Part shown: positions 34,190 to 45,599 of the stretch, piece after piece
Numbering within the stretch: the stretch's first letter is position 1
Layout: each line of letters starts with the position of its first letter
Assembly (NCBI GenBank): GCA_015680685.1
Contig: MNCI01028452.1
Location: forward strand, 296,153-353,677
DNA: 57,525 nt
Source of the DNA: Gnetum montanum
Taxonomy: Eukaryota > Streptophyta > Gnetopsida > Gnetales > Gnetaceae
Reading direction: 5' to 3'
Translations under genes and position numbers: made by a program
Notes under the pieces: model-generated
The model's input: the letters and a program-made list of their open reading frames with translations, nothing else
Database searches by the model: none
Told to the model about the DNA's origin: nothing

Positions 34190-36717
34190 GGTATGGATCC
34201 TTGGCAGAGTTTGGTTTGAAGGAGGCCTGAAGGAATTAGATATGGAGGAAGAGGTAGGAGCAAGGTTGTCAACCGTGGGTGTAGGTGAAGGCTTAGGTGG
34301 ACTATAGGGTTGAAAGAAAGGTCTTTTCTTTGATCAAGAAATTGACCCCTTCGATTGATGATTGGGTTACAAATTAACAACCCTTGTAGCATTATGTTGT
34401 TGCAAATGAGCAAGCAATTTACCCTACATTGGTGGAGTAGGTGGTAGCTGTGCAATTGGAGGAGGAGTGTGTGTAGGGACAGGAGGAGGATAAGGATAGA
34501 AGATGGTATCCCTTCTTTCGTGTGAAGAAGGAGTTCGATAGTAATCAAAAGGATGGTAGCAAGGCTGAATATTAGAAACATGACTAGAAGACTCACATGG
34601 AGACATAGGCTGTTGAACATGGTAACCATATGGATTAGGTTGCTGGTAAGGGTATTATTGCCTTGGCGATGCAAGCACCCATGATTGTGGTTGCTGTCAT
34701 TATTGGTACTATTTGTACAGTTACAATGGAGCTCTACTTGGATAATATGGTTGTTATTAAAAAAATTGCTAGAGATTAACTTGAGGATAAGGCAACCTTC
34801 TAAATGTTTGCCTTTGTATAAGTCATGCATGTAAGGCATACACCCTAACTCTTGAAGATGTGACACAATAGGACAACATCCCTTAGGATGTTCATACTGG
34901 TAGACATCACATCCATGATCATCATTTGATTCACTATCAGCAACTTTTTCTATTCTAGTAATTTTTCCCTTACCTTTGTAATATTCATGTTTAGCTTCTT
35001 TATGCCTCTTGCACTCATGATCACTACCTTATTCTCAGGACTCTTCAAAAATTTTAAGGACAACTTGAAATCAGCTATCCATGGAGTTCTTTAACTAATC
35101 AACCTTGGCAGTAAGTTTAGATTGGAATTGTTGAAGTGGCAAGGCTTTCTTATGCATTCCCTCATCAAATATGGATTCATCCTTACTATTGTAAAATCGA
35201 ACCTCCCTCTTGCATATGGAAGGATCATGGTTGTACTCCTCTACACTTTCTTTTTTTCTGAGTTTATCCTCCTCTTTAGCAACCTACTCTATTAACCTTT
35301 GTACCTGATGGGCAGTTAGTTCTAACAATTACCCTTGGGCATAGACACCAAGGGTTTTCCTCATTTCATTATGAAGCCCATCTACAATGTGGTGGAGTTA
35401 ATCTAATTGAGAATAACCATGACTAGGAAATTTGTGCATCAAAGCATAGTATTTACCAATGTGGGCATCTAAGGGTTTGTATGCTCCTTGTTTCCACCCT
35501 TGAATTTGCTTCCTTAAGTTGGACACCCAAGAGTACATTTGATACTTATCATTAAACATTCCAAGTATGGTACTCCATCATATAATAGATTACGGTTCGA
35601 AGGACTAGTACCAGTTCTCTACTTCTTTGATGAGTGTCCTAGGAAACAACTTCAATTTCTGCCACTTGTTCTCTATGTTTTGTAAGGCACATGCATCTTG
35701 GAAAGCTTAAGGATGGTTCTGCAGATCAAAGTTATATCCTCTTTCAAATCGAGGAATATTGTTCATGTCTAATCGTTTGATTCAATTGTCTTTCACATGC
35801 TTTGTTGGGATTCTGACTACCTCTATGATGTTAAGCATACTTTGGGTAGCAAATAGAGGCTCATCAAGGCCTTAATCATGGTGCCTATGATACCCTTTGC
35901 TAGTCCTTCATTCATGGTGATGTGCTTCTATTGAATGTCTGCATCCTTGATCTTGCCTATCTCAATGGTCCCCTTGATTATTATGGTCCCATCGATCATT
36001 GCACTCATTTCAAACACCTCCATCACAATCTCGCCTTCTACAGTCATGATCAAAGCCAGAAGAAGAAGAAGATGACGAAGGGGAAGAGGAAGGAGAACTA
36101 GCACCATCATGGTGCCTACTATTTCCTCTTTGGTGATTATGACCACGTTCATGATCTGGCTTCTTGCTTGCATACCTCTCTTGACTTGCCTCTCTAGATC
36201 CTACTTTGTCATTAGATCCCTTGTTACCAGAATTAAGATTGTGAATTGTGGAGTGCATATTCTAGTTTTGACCTTCATCATCAAAGTTAAAGAGAGGAGC
36301 GTCATTAAGTGGAAGATCTCCACTAGCTTGTTGGTACAATAGGAATGGAAAATCATTAAATCCTTTTCCTGTCGAAAGTTCATAACGCTGCTCTAACTAA
36401 TGATCTGACAGGCGTTGTGCTTCGATGGGATGATAATCTCTGGCATCGACATCTTCCACTATATATTCCCCATGGTGGTCTTGAAGACCACATCGTGTAA
36501 GCATTTGATAAAGCATTGTAGGAGCAGCATGATTAGGCAGCAACATAATGTTGCCCTCCATGTTATGCCACTGCAATTGTTCATCCTGGTGTAAGATGAA
36601 GGTGAAGCTTGGCACATATTCATCAGGATGAGTATATGTAATTCGATGTTATTGAGGCTTTGATAGACGAGCATTATTAGGCTTGGACGAAGAAGCACTT
36701 TTGTGAGAAAAAGACAT
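34190..36717 (-). pseudogene. Gag of element C
   Basis: ATG at 36717 (MSFSHKSASSSKPNNARLSK). The frame can be followed to about 34800 through a dozen stops. Parts: N-terminal domain with LHQDEQLQWHNMEGNIMLLP (36590–36530), a Ser/Asp/His-rich linker (36258–36010), the retrotransposon-gag core about 35700–35450 (WKQGAYKPLDAHIGKYYALM), a charged region, then a Cys/His cluster YQYEHPKGCCPIVSHLQELG near 34880 in place of a standard CCHC knuckle. A proline-rich tail (PYPPPVPTHTPPPIAQLPP) lies at 34500–34430. Confidence 0.8.
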
Positions 36718-36858
36718 TTTCAGTTAGCAAAATAAAAATCAAAGTGTGCTTTAAGAATTTTTTGTAGTAATTATGAAATAAGATATGACTCTTAGGTTTG
36801 TTCCAATGATTTAAATACTTTTCACTGGGTCCTAGATAGCACACAAAATAACAAAAAG

Positions 36859-36879
36859 GATCCTTGACAATAGTGCCAA
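36859..36879 (-). promoter_or_regulatory. tRNA-Asp-type primer-binding site of element C
   Basis: Adjacent to the 5' LTR; reads TTGGCACTATTGTCAAGGAT on the minus strand. Over 18 bases the differences from the tRNA-Asp complement are all C-to-T/G-to-A transitions. Confidence 0.75.
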
Positions 36880-37742
36880 TGATGAGCGACGAGGTACCCC
36901 TACGCCCAACCATATGAATCATTAAGGCATTACATGTGATCTAGTCGAATTCCGTGGACCTATAGTTATCTCATACACTAGTTCCTCTAGGAAGTGAAAC
37001 AACATTGAGAATGTTCATTGTCTTCCCAACTACACTTGTGAGGCTCAAGGGTATGGTTTAATTGTAATTGAGGTATATGAATTTTTATTGTTTTTATATT
37101 TTATGGATGTAATTTCCTACAATAAGAATAAGGGTAGAGTAGATTGAAAACTAGTGTCTATCGCCTAGCTAGCCTAACACAAGTAACCACCCCACTTTCT
37201 TGGATACATCTTGAACACATATAGCATTGTTAAGCTACCAAATGTTAAGTGTTGCTAGGTTACCAAGTACTATATGAATGCTCAAAATGATCATGCTTAT
37301 GTTCATTAATTGTTGTAAATAAATTGCTTAATCAAATGCATCAAAGTAGAGAACAAGAAAGTAGAATGGATTAAAGAAAATATTAAGCTATTCTTAGTGC
37401 TACAAGGATTGTCAAAAGAGCTCATTTTATTCCCATCACACTACTACACTTAGGTACATCAGTGCTTGAACAAAGAACTGTACACACTTTAGACTCCTTT
37501 TGCAGGCACTCAGAAAATCTTCTAATTCTAGGAAGAAGAAACAACAAGAGCTTCGCTACCTTACTTGAAAACTAAAAATTGACTATTGAATTACTTCCAA
37601 AATTGAATCCCAAGTGTGGTATTTATAGACTCAAGGTATATACCCTAACATCGAACATCTGACATTGGATCCAGGCCCTAACGTCGTGTACACGATGTTC
37701 GCGTACACGATCTTGCAGTTGACATCAAACAGTGATTCATCA
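36880..37742 (-). repeat. LTR C-right (5' LTR of element C)
   Basis: 863 bp with a minus-strand TATA box at 37620–37627. It aligns along its length with 27609–28444, but the U3 dyad segment differs: GTGTACRCGA-type motifs here (37683–37715) against CATACGCAATG and TGACGTCA in the other LTR. Confidence 0.93.
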
Positions 37743-37747
37743 CTTCT

Positions 37748-38530
37748 TGACATATATATATATATATATATTAAAAATTATTAGATTTATTCCTATGAAT
37801 AATAATTTTATGCCTATGATTCAAGTTATCATTAAATGCCATGGAATTAATATTTTGCATGCTTGCTATTTTTCCAAATCTTTTTGGCTTGTCAAACAAG
37901 CCAATTCTGAAATGGTTGAGAAATCCTTAAATATTAAGTTTTTATGGATCAATGCAATGCATTTATTGCTTGGGAATGGAAGGTGGATTTTAATCCCATT
38001 TCTTCTAATTATTCCAAAATTCCTTGTTGAATGGCATTAGAAAATCTTCCTCTTATTTTTCAAAGTGTTGAAAGCAAAAACATTGGTAGCATTAGCAAAA
38101 ACCTCAAAATAGAGTTAAAAAAAATATTATTAGGTGTGCAAAATACATATTATTTTGTAAATATTGATTTTTAATAAAGGAATATAAAAGTAAAACTTAA
38201 AGTAGATAATGAATTATTTTTCCCAAAAATTACATACTATAATTTGCAAGGATATTGCAAAAAATTACATGTTATTAGGATTTGTCCTCTTCTTAATAAA
38301 AAAATTATTCGTGAAGAAAAAATAATAATTTAGTTGGCACAAATTAAACCTTTTTTAATAAGCTACTAATTCTTTAAATTCTAAACCAATAAATTCTCTA
38401 TATCAAAAAACGAATATTCTTTTTTTGGAAAAAGAGAGAGAGTTTTTTAGTAGGAATTAGTAATGAAAGTACTAATGCAAAAGGATGTCACTTAGTGCAA
38501 CATAAAAAAGAAGAGGCCTAAATCATATAT
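37748..38530. other. AT-rich sequence between elements C and E
   Basis: Starts with a TA dinucleotide run (about 37750–37771). The longest frame (37732–38040, plus) has no recognisable domain. Nothing else seen. Confidence 0.4.
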
Positions 38531-39672
38531 TGATGAGTGGTGAGTAATCCTCATTCCCAACCATACAAATCACAACTATTCATACGTGACTTAATCATAA
38601 TCCATAAATTCAACTAATAGAGCACCTAGATTGTTAAGTGTGATTGTAGGTCATTGTCTTCACAATTACACTTGTAGTGGCCTTTAACTGTATGGTTAAG
38701 TATAATTGAGGGATTTTTTTGTTTGTTTTTGGGACGGGGGTGGGGGAAGGAGGTGGTGAGGAGGTGGGATGGGATGAGGGGATGGGGGAAGTGTTGAAAC
38801 GCCGAATAATTATAAGATATATACACCCCAAAATAATTATAACATATATACACCTCAAAATAAATATTCCAATTAGACCTTTATAACTCAACATTAACTA
38901 CTAGAATTGAATCAATAATTTAAATTTTTCAAATCAAGAGTCTTACGACTAGGCTAACACCTCGTTGTATATCATCATGATGTTGTAGCGGTCATATTGG
39001 AATATTATTAAAATATTAAATTTTACTTTAATTAATTTAAGTATAGAAATTAAAGTATATTCTAGTTTAAGTGATGCCTAGTCATTCTCAATTTTTCATA
39101 CACATTTGAAACTTACACTATCATTGATTAATGACCAAGTGTGCACTATTGGACATACCAAATAACAACACTACTAGGATTACTAAACAGTAATGTGCTT
39201 ATGCTCGAAGTTGATTGTACTCATTCCACATGATTAATGTGTATTTTTAATTAAAGCATGAACTAAATGCATGCATGAAAGAAAATAACAATAAAAATAA
39301 ATTGCAATCAAGAAAATATTAAACTATGTTAAAGAGCTTCAATGAAAGTAATTACTCTAGATCTTATTACTGTCATGAAATTGTGTATAGGTATAAGATC
39401 ACCAGAATAAGACTCCATCAGTTAAATTAAATTCATGCTACATGCACTCTGATTATTTTTAACTTCTACAGTTTTAAACTATAAGATCTTTACCACACTA
39501 ATGACCAAGTGGTGCCTTGTAATACCATAGGTGGGCAATATTTATAGATGTTACCTGCTCCATATACATTACATCTACAATATTGTATGAAAACATACAA
39601 TATTATAGCTATGATATCAAAACTATGATAGCATAACTACAATATTGCACAAAATGCATTAACTACTCATCT
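38531..39672 (-). repeat. LTR E (3' LTR of element E), enlarged by a SINE
   Basis: 1142 bp, about 250 bp longer than its relatives because of the SINE at 38711–38963. TATA box on the minus strand at 39539–39546. U3 is AT-rich and contains a hairpin with 10-bp stems (39580–39589 / 39594–39603) and TGATATCA-type dyads. Confidence 0.85.
38711..38963 (-). mobile_element. tRNA-derived SINE, copy 3, inside LTR E
   Basis: Minus strand: GAGGTGTTAGCCTAGTCG (A-box region), ACTCTTGATTTGAAAA, a C-rich domain and an A-rich 3' tail (T-run on the plus strand at 38714–38730). The plus strand of the C-rich domain (38731–38793) is a striking G-run cluster able to form G-quadruplexes. The LTR sequence on both sides matches uninterrupted LTRs. 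Confidence 0.65.
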
Positions 39673-40201
39673 TACCCCCATGATTGATTAAAAACTCATC
39701 CTTAAGTTAAACAAAAATGGGATAGCATTTGTTACAAAATTGTGAAGGTGACTTGATTGATTGGCTAACTGATTAACTAATTAGCTAACATGAATGTCAC
39801 ATTATAAAATCTATTTAAGTGATTTAAAATGAGAAAACACTAGATAAACATCAAAAATTACAAAATTGGCAAGTCTATAAAAATATTTCATCAACAATAG
39901 GTCTTCATGTTGTTCTAGATGGTGATAGGTTCTCCTATTGTGATGGCTCTTACGGTGGATTGGTAGCTTATTCCTCCATTTGGAAATGATAGAGGATGGT
40001 ATAATACCTCTCTACATGGTGTAGGAACACCTCTTCCAATCCCCTTGTTCTTTGCTACATATGTGTTTTGTAGATTTTGAGCTTTGTGGAGATGTTGTGG
40101 AAGTCAAGGAGACATCTTGGTCAAGGGTGAAGTCTTCACATTAGACGTATTGCTTGTAGAGGAGACACCTCGAGGGAAACATCTCCCTAACAATACATAC
40201 G

Positions 40202-40329
40202 TCTCAAGTAAGACATCTTGTCTTACAAGAGATGTCTTGACTAGGGAGGAGATGTCCCCCAAAAATAATAGATGTCTCAAGTAAGACATCTTGTCTTACA
40301 AGAGTTGTCTTGACTAGGGAGGAGATGTC
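40202..40329. repeat. 73-bp direct duplication with internal dyads
   Basis: 40202–40256 and 40275–40329 are near-identical. Each contains AAGACATCTTGTCTT and GAGATGTC, partly self-complementary. A related but more diverged unit may start at 40100. It lies in the post-pol region of element E, where other family members have tandem repeats or the coiled-coil ORF. Confidence 0.75.
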
Positions 40330-40847
40330 TCATCCAAAAAGTTGGGAATTGATAGGAGACAATCCAAGGAGGCTAGAAATGACCTATATGGTCGGGAAAC
40401 TTCTGGATTTTGGCATTTCAAGTTGGGAAACAGCTGGGAGACATAGGAAAAAGATAAAAACAGTATGAAAACTCCAAGTTGAGCTTTTGGAAGGTTTTCA
40501 TAGGTTTTTATCTTATTTTCTTAATAAATTTATTTGTGTTTCATGTTTATGAAAAATTATAACTAGAAATGAAAAAAGTAAAAAATTAGACCTATAGTAA
40601 AAAAGTGAAAAATTATAAGAAATGAAAAAACATATTATGAATTGAATAATACTAAATAAATAGAAAATATTCAAGAAATTATAAAATTATAAGAAATTTT
40701 AAAACAAAAAATTACAAAACAAAAAGATAAAAATATACTTAGCTCAAATCAAAGGATCTCCCCCATGACTAAGTTCCAAGGGAAAGATGCAAAAGATGGA
40801 TTTGACAATAGTAGTTATTGAAGTGTTTGAAGTATTAGTTTGACATG

Positions 40848-41060
40848 TGATGAGTGGCGAGGTACCCCTATGCTCAACCATACGAATACGAGCGTTTTCA
40901 CGCGTGATCCGGTCGAACTCCGCAGACGGACTAGTTGTGGCACCTAGATAGTTATCCTTAGGTCGCAGAGGGAGAGCATACGCGATATCGTGACCCATGA
41001 GATATTGCGACCCATGATATAACATGGGTGCGTTAACGTGGGTGCCTTAACACGACCGCC
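40848..41060 (-). repeat. Internally deleted LTR fragment in element E
   Basis: Begins TGATGAGTGGCGAGGTACCC like LTRs B and C-right, runs about 130 bp, then jumps to the GATATC-type U3 motifs (ACGCGATATCG at 40980–40990) without the 600-bp middle. It separates the T-rich/post-pol part of element E from its integrase end, so it is an inserted, then deleted, solo LTR. No clear target duplication. Confidence 0.6.
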
Positions 41061-42240
41061 AACAATATGAGCAATTTCATGTCTCATCAACATGGTTCTT
41101 GGAATGGCTTGATTTGTTATATGTTTGCCAAGATAAGCTTATGTGGGTTGGATGGATGGTAAATTTGTAAGGCCCTAGATCTATATATCATGTGAACTAA
41201 GTATGGTTCCTTTGAAAGACTTTAAAACTTAGTACATTAAGGTACATGATTTAGATTGTAATAGAGAACCTTATCACTTGGTTGAAGGTGTAGGTTTCTA
41301 ATCTTAAGGTCATGCTTATGTTTTTTGTAGACTTTATGGACATTGTTATGCATGAGGGCAATCGTTGTATTTTTCCTTAGTGCATTTAAATTTATCAATC
41401 ACTTGTGTTATGCTAAGGTAACATCTAGGTCCAAGTCACATGTAGTTTTCAATGTATAAAGTTTCATTTGAATTTGTAATTAGGTAATTTTTTGTACAAT
41501 AATTTTTTAGGAGAATACCTAATGGAGGGTTTTTAGGTTGATCTATAAGACTATGAAGCATCCTTAAGTTTGTTACTCTTGTCTTTTCTATACTTACTAA
41601 TTTTTCGTATTAGTATATAAGTTATCTCATAGTTTGTGACTTTTCTTGGTCATTAGCTTTGGGGTGATATGCTGTGGTTAACTTATAGTCTACCCCTAAG
41701 TGTTGCATTAGCATTTTGAATGTTAGCCCCATAAAGTATGTGACATTATCTAATATGATTGCTCATGGCCTGTTGAACCTATTTATCACATGTTGCTTAA
41801 AGAATTTAGTAGTTGTTGCTATAGTACAATTAGTGACTATACTTGCTTCAACCCACTTTATGCAATAGTTTATAGCAATGATGATGTAAGATTTACCATT
41901 CAAAGAAGGGGTTATAGGACCCATGAAGTTAATTTCCGATAAATCAAAAGGCTTTAGTAGTTGTATCCATTATTGTCATCCCTCAAAATGTGTTGATCCC
42001 CAATGTCTCATTGATAATATTTGTAGTATTTGGCAAAGTGATGTGTGTCATGGAAGTGTGTTGACAAAAAATATCCAACCATGAGAATCTTTATGGTTAT
42101 TCTCATTCCTGCATAGTGACCTTCACATGGTCCTTCATGCACATCTTGGAAAACTCTTAGTTGGTTCTCTTTTAGAACATACTAGTGCACTAGGTCATTA
42201 GCATATATTTTGTAGAGATTTATTTTTAATTTCATGAAAT
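41060..42240 (-). pseudogene. Integrase remnant of element E
   Basis: The minus strand follows the same order as element C's integrase (C-terminal part about 41070–41480, core 41600–41960, zinc-binding part 42030–42170). The core can be followed by alignment (e.g. the plus-strand text CCTCAAAATGTGTTGATC matches the start region), but no frame longer than 60 codons survives. Confidence 0.65.
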
Positions 42241-42539
42241 AACTAGCTTGGTGTAGTATTTTCTAAGTCTTATGTTTGTTCTATTTAGAAGAGACTTTTT
42301 GCTTCTTTAGGTATGTGAGGGAGTTCGCAAACTAAGTAGTTGTTACTAATGAGGACAATACAATAGCCTTTGTAAATAAAGGCTCAATAGGAAACTAATA
42401 TGATAAAGGCTATATATCAATCTTATTATCTCATCTCAATATGAAAAAATGATCTACTACAATGTTTTTATTGCCTTGTTATCAATCATCATGATATTAA
42501 ATTCTTGTAGGATTACTAGCCACCAAATGATTCAAGTGC

Positions 42540-43004
42540 TCACTGTGACTTATTCATAAGGAGCCTAATTGCACAATGATTAGTATGCATGAAAATAAAA
42601 TATTTAAGTATGTAGTACTTGAAGTTATTAAGTGCATACAACATTGCCATAAACTCCTTTTTAGTTGTGATGTAGTTGATTTGTGCACCACTAATGCTTC
42701 TACGTGCATAATAGATTTGGTATGGACAATATTGATCATCCAACTATGTAAGCATGAATTACAAGGTGTAATTAGATGCATCTTTCATTATGTAAAAATG
42801 CCATAAACAATCAAGGGCTTATAGAATTAGAGTATCTACAAGTTTTTTCTTGAGAATCTTAAATGTATTCTCATAATCATCTAACCAAATAAAGGTTGCA
42901 TCCTTCTTTGTAAGTTCCAACAATAATTTTCTAATCTTTGAGAAATTTATTATGAAGTGCATATAGTACCCTATGTGTCCAAGGAATGACCTTACATCCT
43001 TCAC
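42540..43004 (-). pseudogene. RNase H and RT-connection remnant of element E
   Basis: 42743–42540 reads GAQINYITTKKEFMAMLYAL and YFIFMHTNHCAIRLLM, the RNase H tail in which the catalytic TDH is now TNH. 43004–42819 (VRSFLGHIGYYMHFIINFSK) is the end of the RT thumb/connection. Confidence 0.8.
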
Positions 43005-43980
43005 TATTTAAGATTTCTGAGTGATTACTTGAATTACTTTAATCTTCTCAAGATCAACCTCGATGCCTTTCTTTGATGTCCTATGCCTAAGAACTATGCC
43101 TTCTTGGACCATGAGGTGACTTTTTTGCTAGTTAAGTTTTAAATTCATCTTCATGTACCTCTGTAGTACTTTTTTTAGATGGTCTAGCACTTTTCAAAGT
43201 CTAACCCATAGGTGAAGAATTCATCCATAAGGACTTTAACACCATTATTAATTTGATTTTGGAAGATACTCAAGACCAAGTGTTGCAAGGTAACAAGCAC
43301 ATTGCACAAGTCAAATGACATCTGTTTGTAGGTAAAAGTCTCTCAAGAACTTGTGAATGTTGTTTTCGCTTGGTCCTTAAGTGTAATTTAGATTTGGTTA
43401 TAGCTGCTATAATCATCTAGGAAGATATAATCTTTCTATCCTAATATGATGTCCAACACTTTTTTAATGAATGATAATAGAAAATAGTCCTTAAAGATCA
43501 CCATGTTTAATAGTCTTTTAATCAATACAGATCTACCATTAATCCTCTTTTTTAGGCACAATCATGAGTAGGCTCATCCACTCATTATTTACAATAGGAT
43601 AGATGAATCTAGCCTTTAAAAGCTTTTCAATCTCATGTTTCACAACTTGTTTTAGCTTCCAATTTAACTTATGTTATGATTGATGTTTGGGCTTGATGGT
43701 TGGGTTTGTGTAAATTCTATATTAGCATGTGCATAGATCTATGCTTGTTATCTCATCATACACCTAAGAAAGGGTTATTGACCATTGTTCATAACTTTTA
43801 GTAACTTCTTTTCTACTCTTCTTGTAGCTCTACCTTGATGATTACTAGTTTATATTTTTCAAGCAAAACATACTCTAGTAATTTTGATAGTGTTTTCAGT
43901 TTAATTGGTTTGGGCACAAGTTATTTTGGAATTTCTAACTCTTTCCAATTATTTTCTTCTTTGCGTATATATCCTTCTTG
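43005..43980 (-). pseudogene. Reverse transcriptase remnant of element E
   Basis: The active site corresponding to element C's FMDDF is at about 43225–43236 and reads LMDEF, so the second catalytic Asp is lost. The N-terminal block near 43560–43660 aligns with 32969–33175. No intact frame. Confidence 0.7.
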
Positions 43981-44011
43981 AGAGAGTTGTTTGAAACACC
44001 ACTAATTTTGG

Positions 44012-45596
44012 CCTAGCACTTTTAGACAAGAATCAAGCTAAGTCATGTTGCTGCCCAACATGAGTACAACGTGACCAAACTTGGAAGCCTCCAAAACAGC
44101 CCCAATGGCCCATGGTTCAACAAGCAAGGTTCCCTTGGGGCCCACAGGCAACTACACCAACTTCCAGAATCCAGAATCAAAAGTTTTAGGTTCAAAATGT
44201 TTGGTTTTGGCTAAGTACACTTTGGTTACTTTTTCAGACGCTGCACAGCGGAAGGATTAGCGTCACCAACTTTTGGAGCCCCAAAATTGAGTTAAAACAG
44301 GCCGAAATTGAGCGCAAGGACCCCCCATGACCTTTACCAAGGTCCCTAGCAGCTCCTAGCCTCCAGAAAATCAAGATTTGGGCCTCAAATGTGCCATTTT
44401 GACTTGGTGACGCTGGGGTTACTTTTTCAGACGTTGCACAACGTAAGGATCAGCGTCACCAACTTTTAGAGCCCCAAAACTAAGCCAAAATGACTTGATT
44501 TCAAGGGTGCAAGTCATCCTTAGGGTCCACTATTGATAACTATGGGTCCCAGCCTTCAGAAATTCTAAATTTTAGCTCAAAATTACATGTTTTGGAGGTC
44601 ATATTGCAGGTCACATTGCAGGTCACGCTAGGCAGTCAAATTTTTCTTGTTGTACATTTCATTATAAATCCCCATTTGTGGGCATGTCAAGCCCTCATGG
44701 TCTAAAACAAAAAAAAATATATAATTTTTCAAGTGGGCCAGAGCTGGAGTTAATCCTCCTAAATTTTCTTTAAATTTTTATTGCTTGAGGGCTTGTTTTT
44801 CTAATTTGTTTATATTTTCATGGGCTTGAATGACCCACAAATTGTAAAATACATTGAACTTGGTTAAAAAAAATCCTAGCCAAACCCTAACCCAACCTTA
44901 TAAATACCCTATCAATTCACACAAATTGAAGGAGGCAAAAAGAAGAAGATGGAGGGAGGCAAAAATTGGAGAGATTGGAAATTCTGAAAAATTGGAGAGA
45001 TTGACAATTTTGAAAAAGGACAGAACTTGCAATCCTTGGGTGCTCGACACATCTGATTGTTGGCTTCTAATTTTTTCTCACGTTCATCGTCGCATTATCG
45101 CATCATATCATTTTGGGGCTAGGCATTTGACTTGCCATCCACATGTGTGCAACTACGCTTTGACCGGTGCATATTCCTATTTGAACAATACAATACAGTT
45201 TCATTATTGCCTCCCATTTGCATTGTTTAGTTCTGTTTATGCTTTTTTTTAAATATAATTTTGTTCATGCTTTATTCATAATTCAGTACGCTTTGTTTAC
45301 ATTTTGTATCACTGTTTGCATTCCGTTTACATCCTGTTTACGATAACCCCAGTGCTAGCCATAGCTTACGCTTGGGAAGTCCTTGGTTGATTTACGTGCA
45401 AACCATCTAAGGCACTCTACCTTCGTTTATTTTTCCAGCTTGCCCTTGGGCGAAGGCAGGGTCAGTTGTGGCTGCCTGACGATCTCTCGGTGTCTGTTTC
45501 CCTTCCAGCCTTACATTGACGATTTAGGACAGAACATTGTCGTTGTACTTTCTCCACCTCATTTAGATTTTCTATATATGAGTTGGTAAGTGCTTC
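44012..45596 (+). mobile_element. 1.6-kb insertion in element E, possible solo LTR of a third family
   Basis: Element E's alignment with element C stops near 44005 and resumes near 45600. The inserted 1585 bp is bounded by TTTTGG at 44006–44011 and 45597–45602. Inside: about three tandem units of roughly 190 bp (44160–44640; e.g. GGTTACTTTTTCAGACG at 44224 and 44417), then a TATA box (44899–44906, CTTATAAATACCC) and a transcribed-looking region. Repeats upstream of a TATA box are LTR-like, but the ends do not show TG...CA. The frame 44854–45252 has no known domain. Confidence 0.5.
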
Positions 45597-45599
45597 TTT

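Larger units (their letters stand above)
27609..37742 (-). mobile_element. Element C: complete, inactive Athila-like Ty3/gypsy element
   Basis: 10,134 bp. LTRs at 27609–28444 and 36880–37742 both run TGATGAG to TCATCA on the plus strand. The element is flanked by identical CTTCT at 27604–27608 and 37743–37747. Reading on the minus strand: 5' LTR, primer site (36879–36859), gag, protease, RT, RNase H, integrase, a 2-kb post-pol region with tandem repeats, polypurine tract (about 28456–28445), 3' LTR. Athila affiliation rests on the FMDDF active-site motif, RNase H style and tRNA-Asp-type primer. The two LTRs differ at many sites and every ORF has stops, so the insertion is old. Confidence 0.93.

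Noticed and set aside
34186-34866. 226-codon minus-strand frame in the gag region
   Set aside because: For most of its length it is a frameshifted reading of the gag C-terminal region; only the first part follows the family gag frame.
37750-37771. TA dinucleotide run as a structural or origin-like signal
   Set aside because: Ordinary microsatellite in AT-rich intergenic DNA next to the element C insertion.
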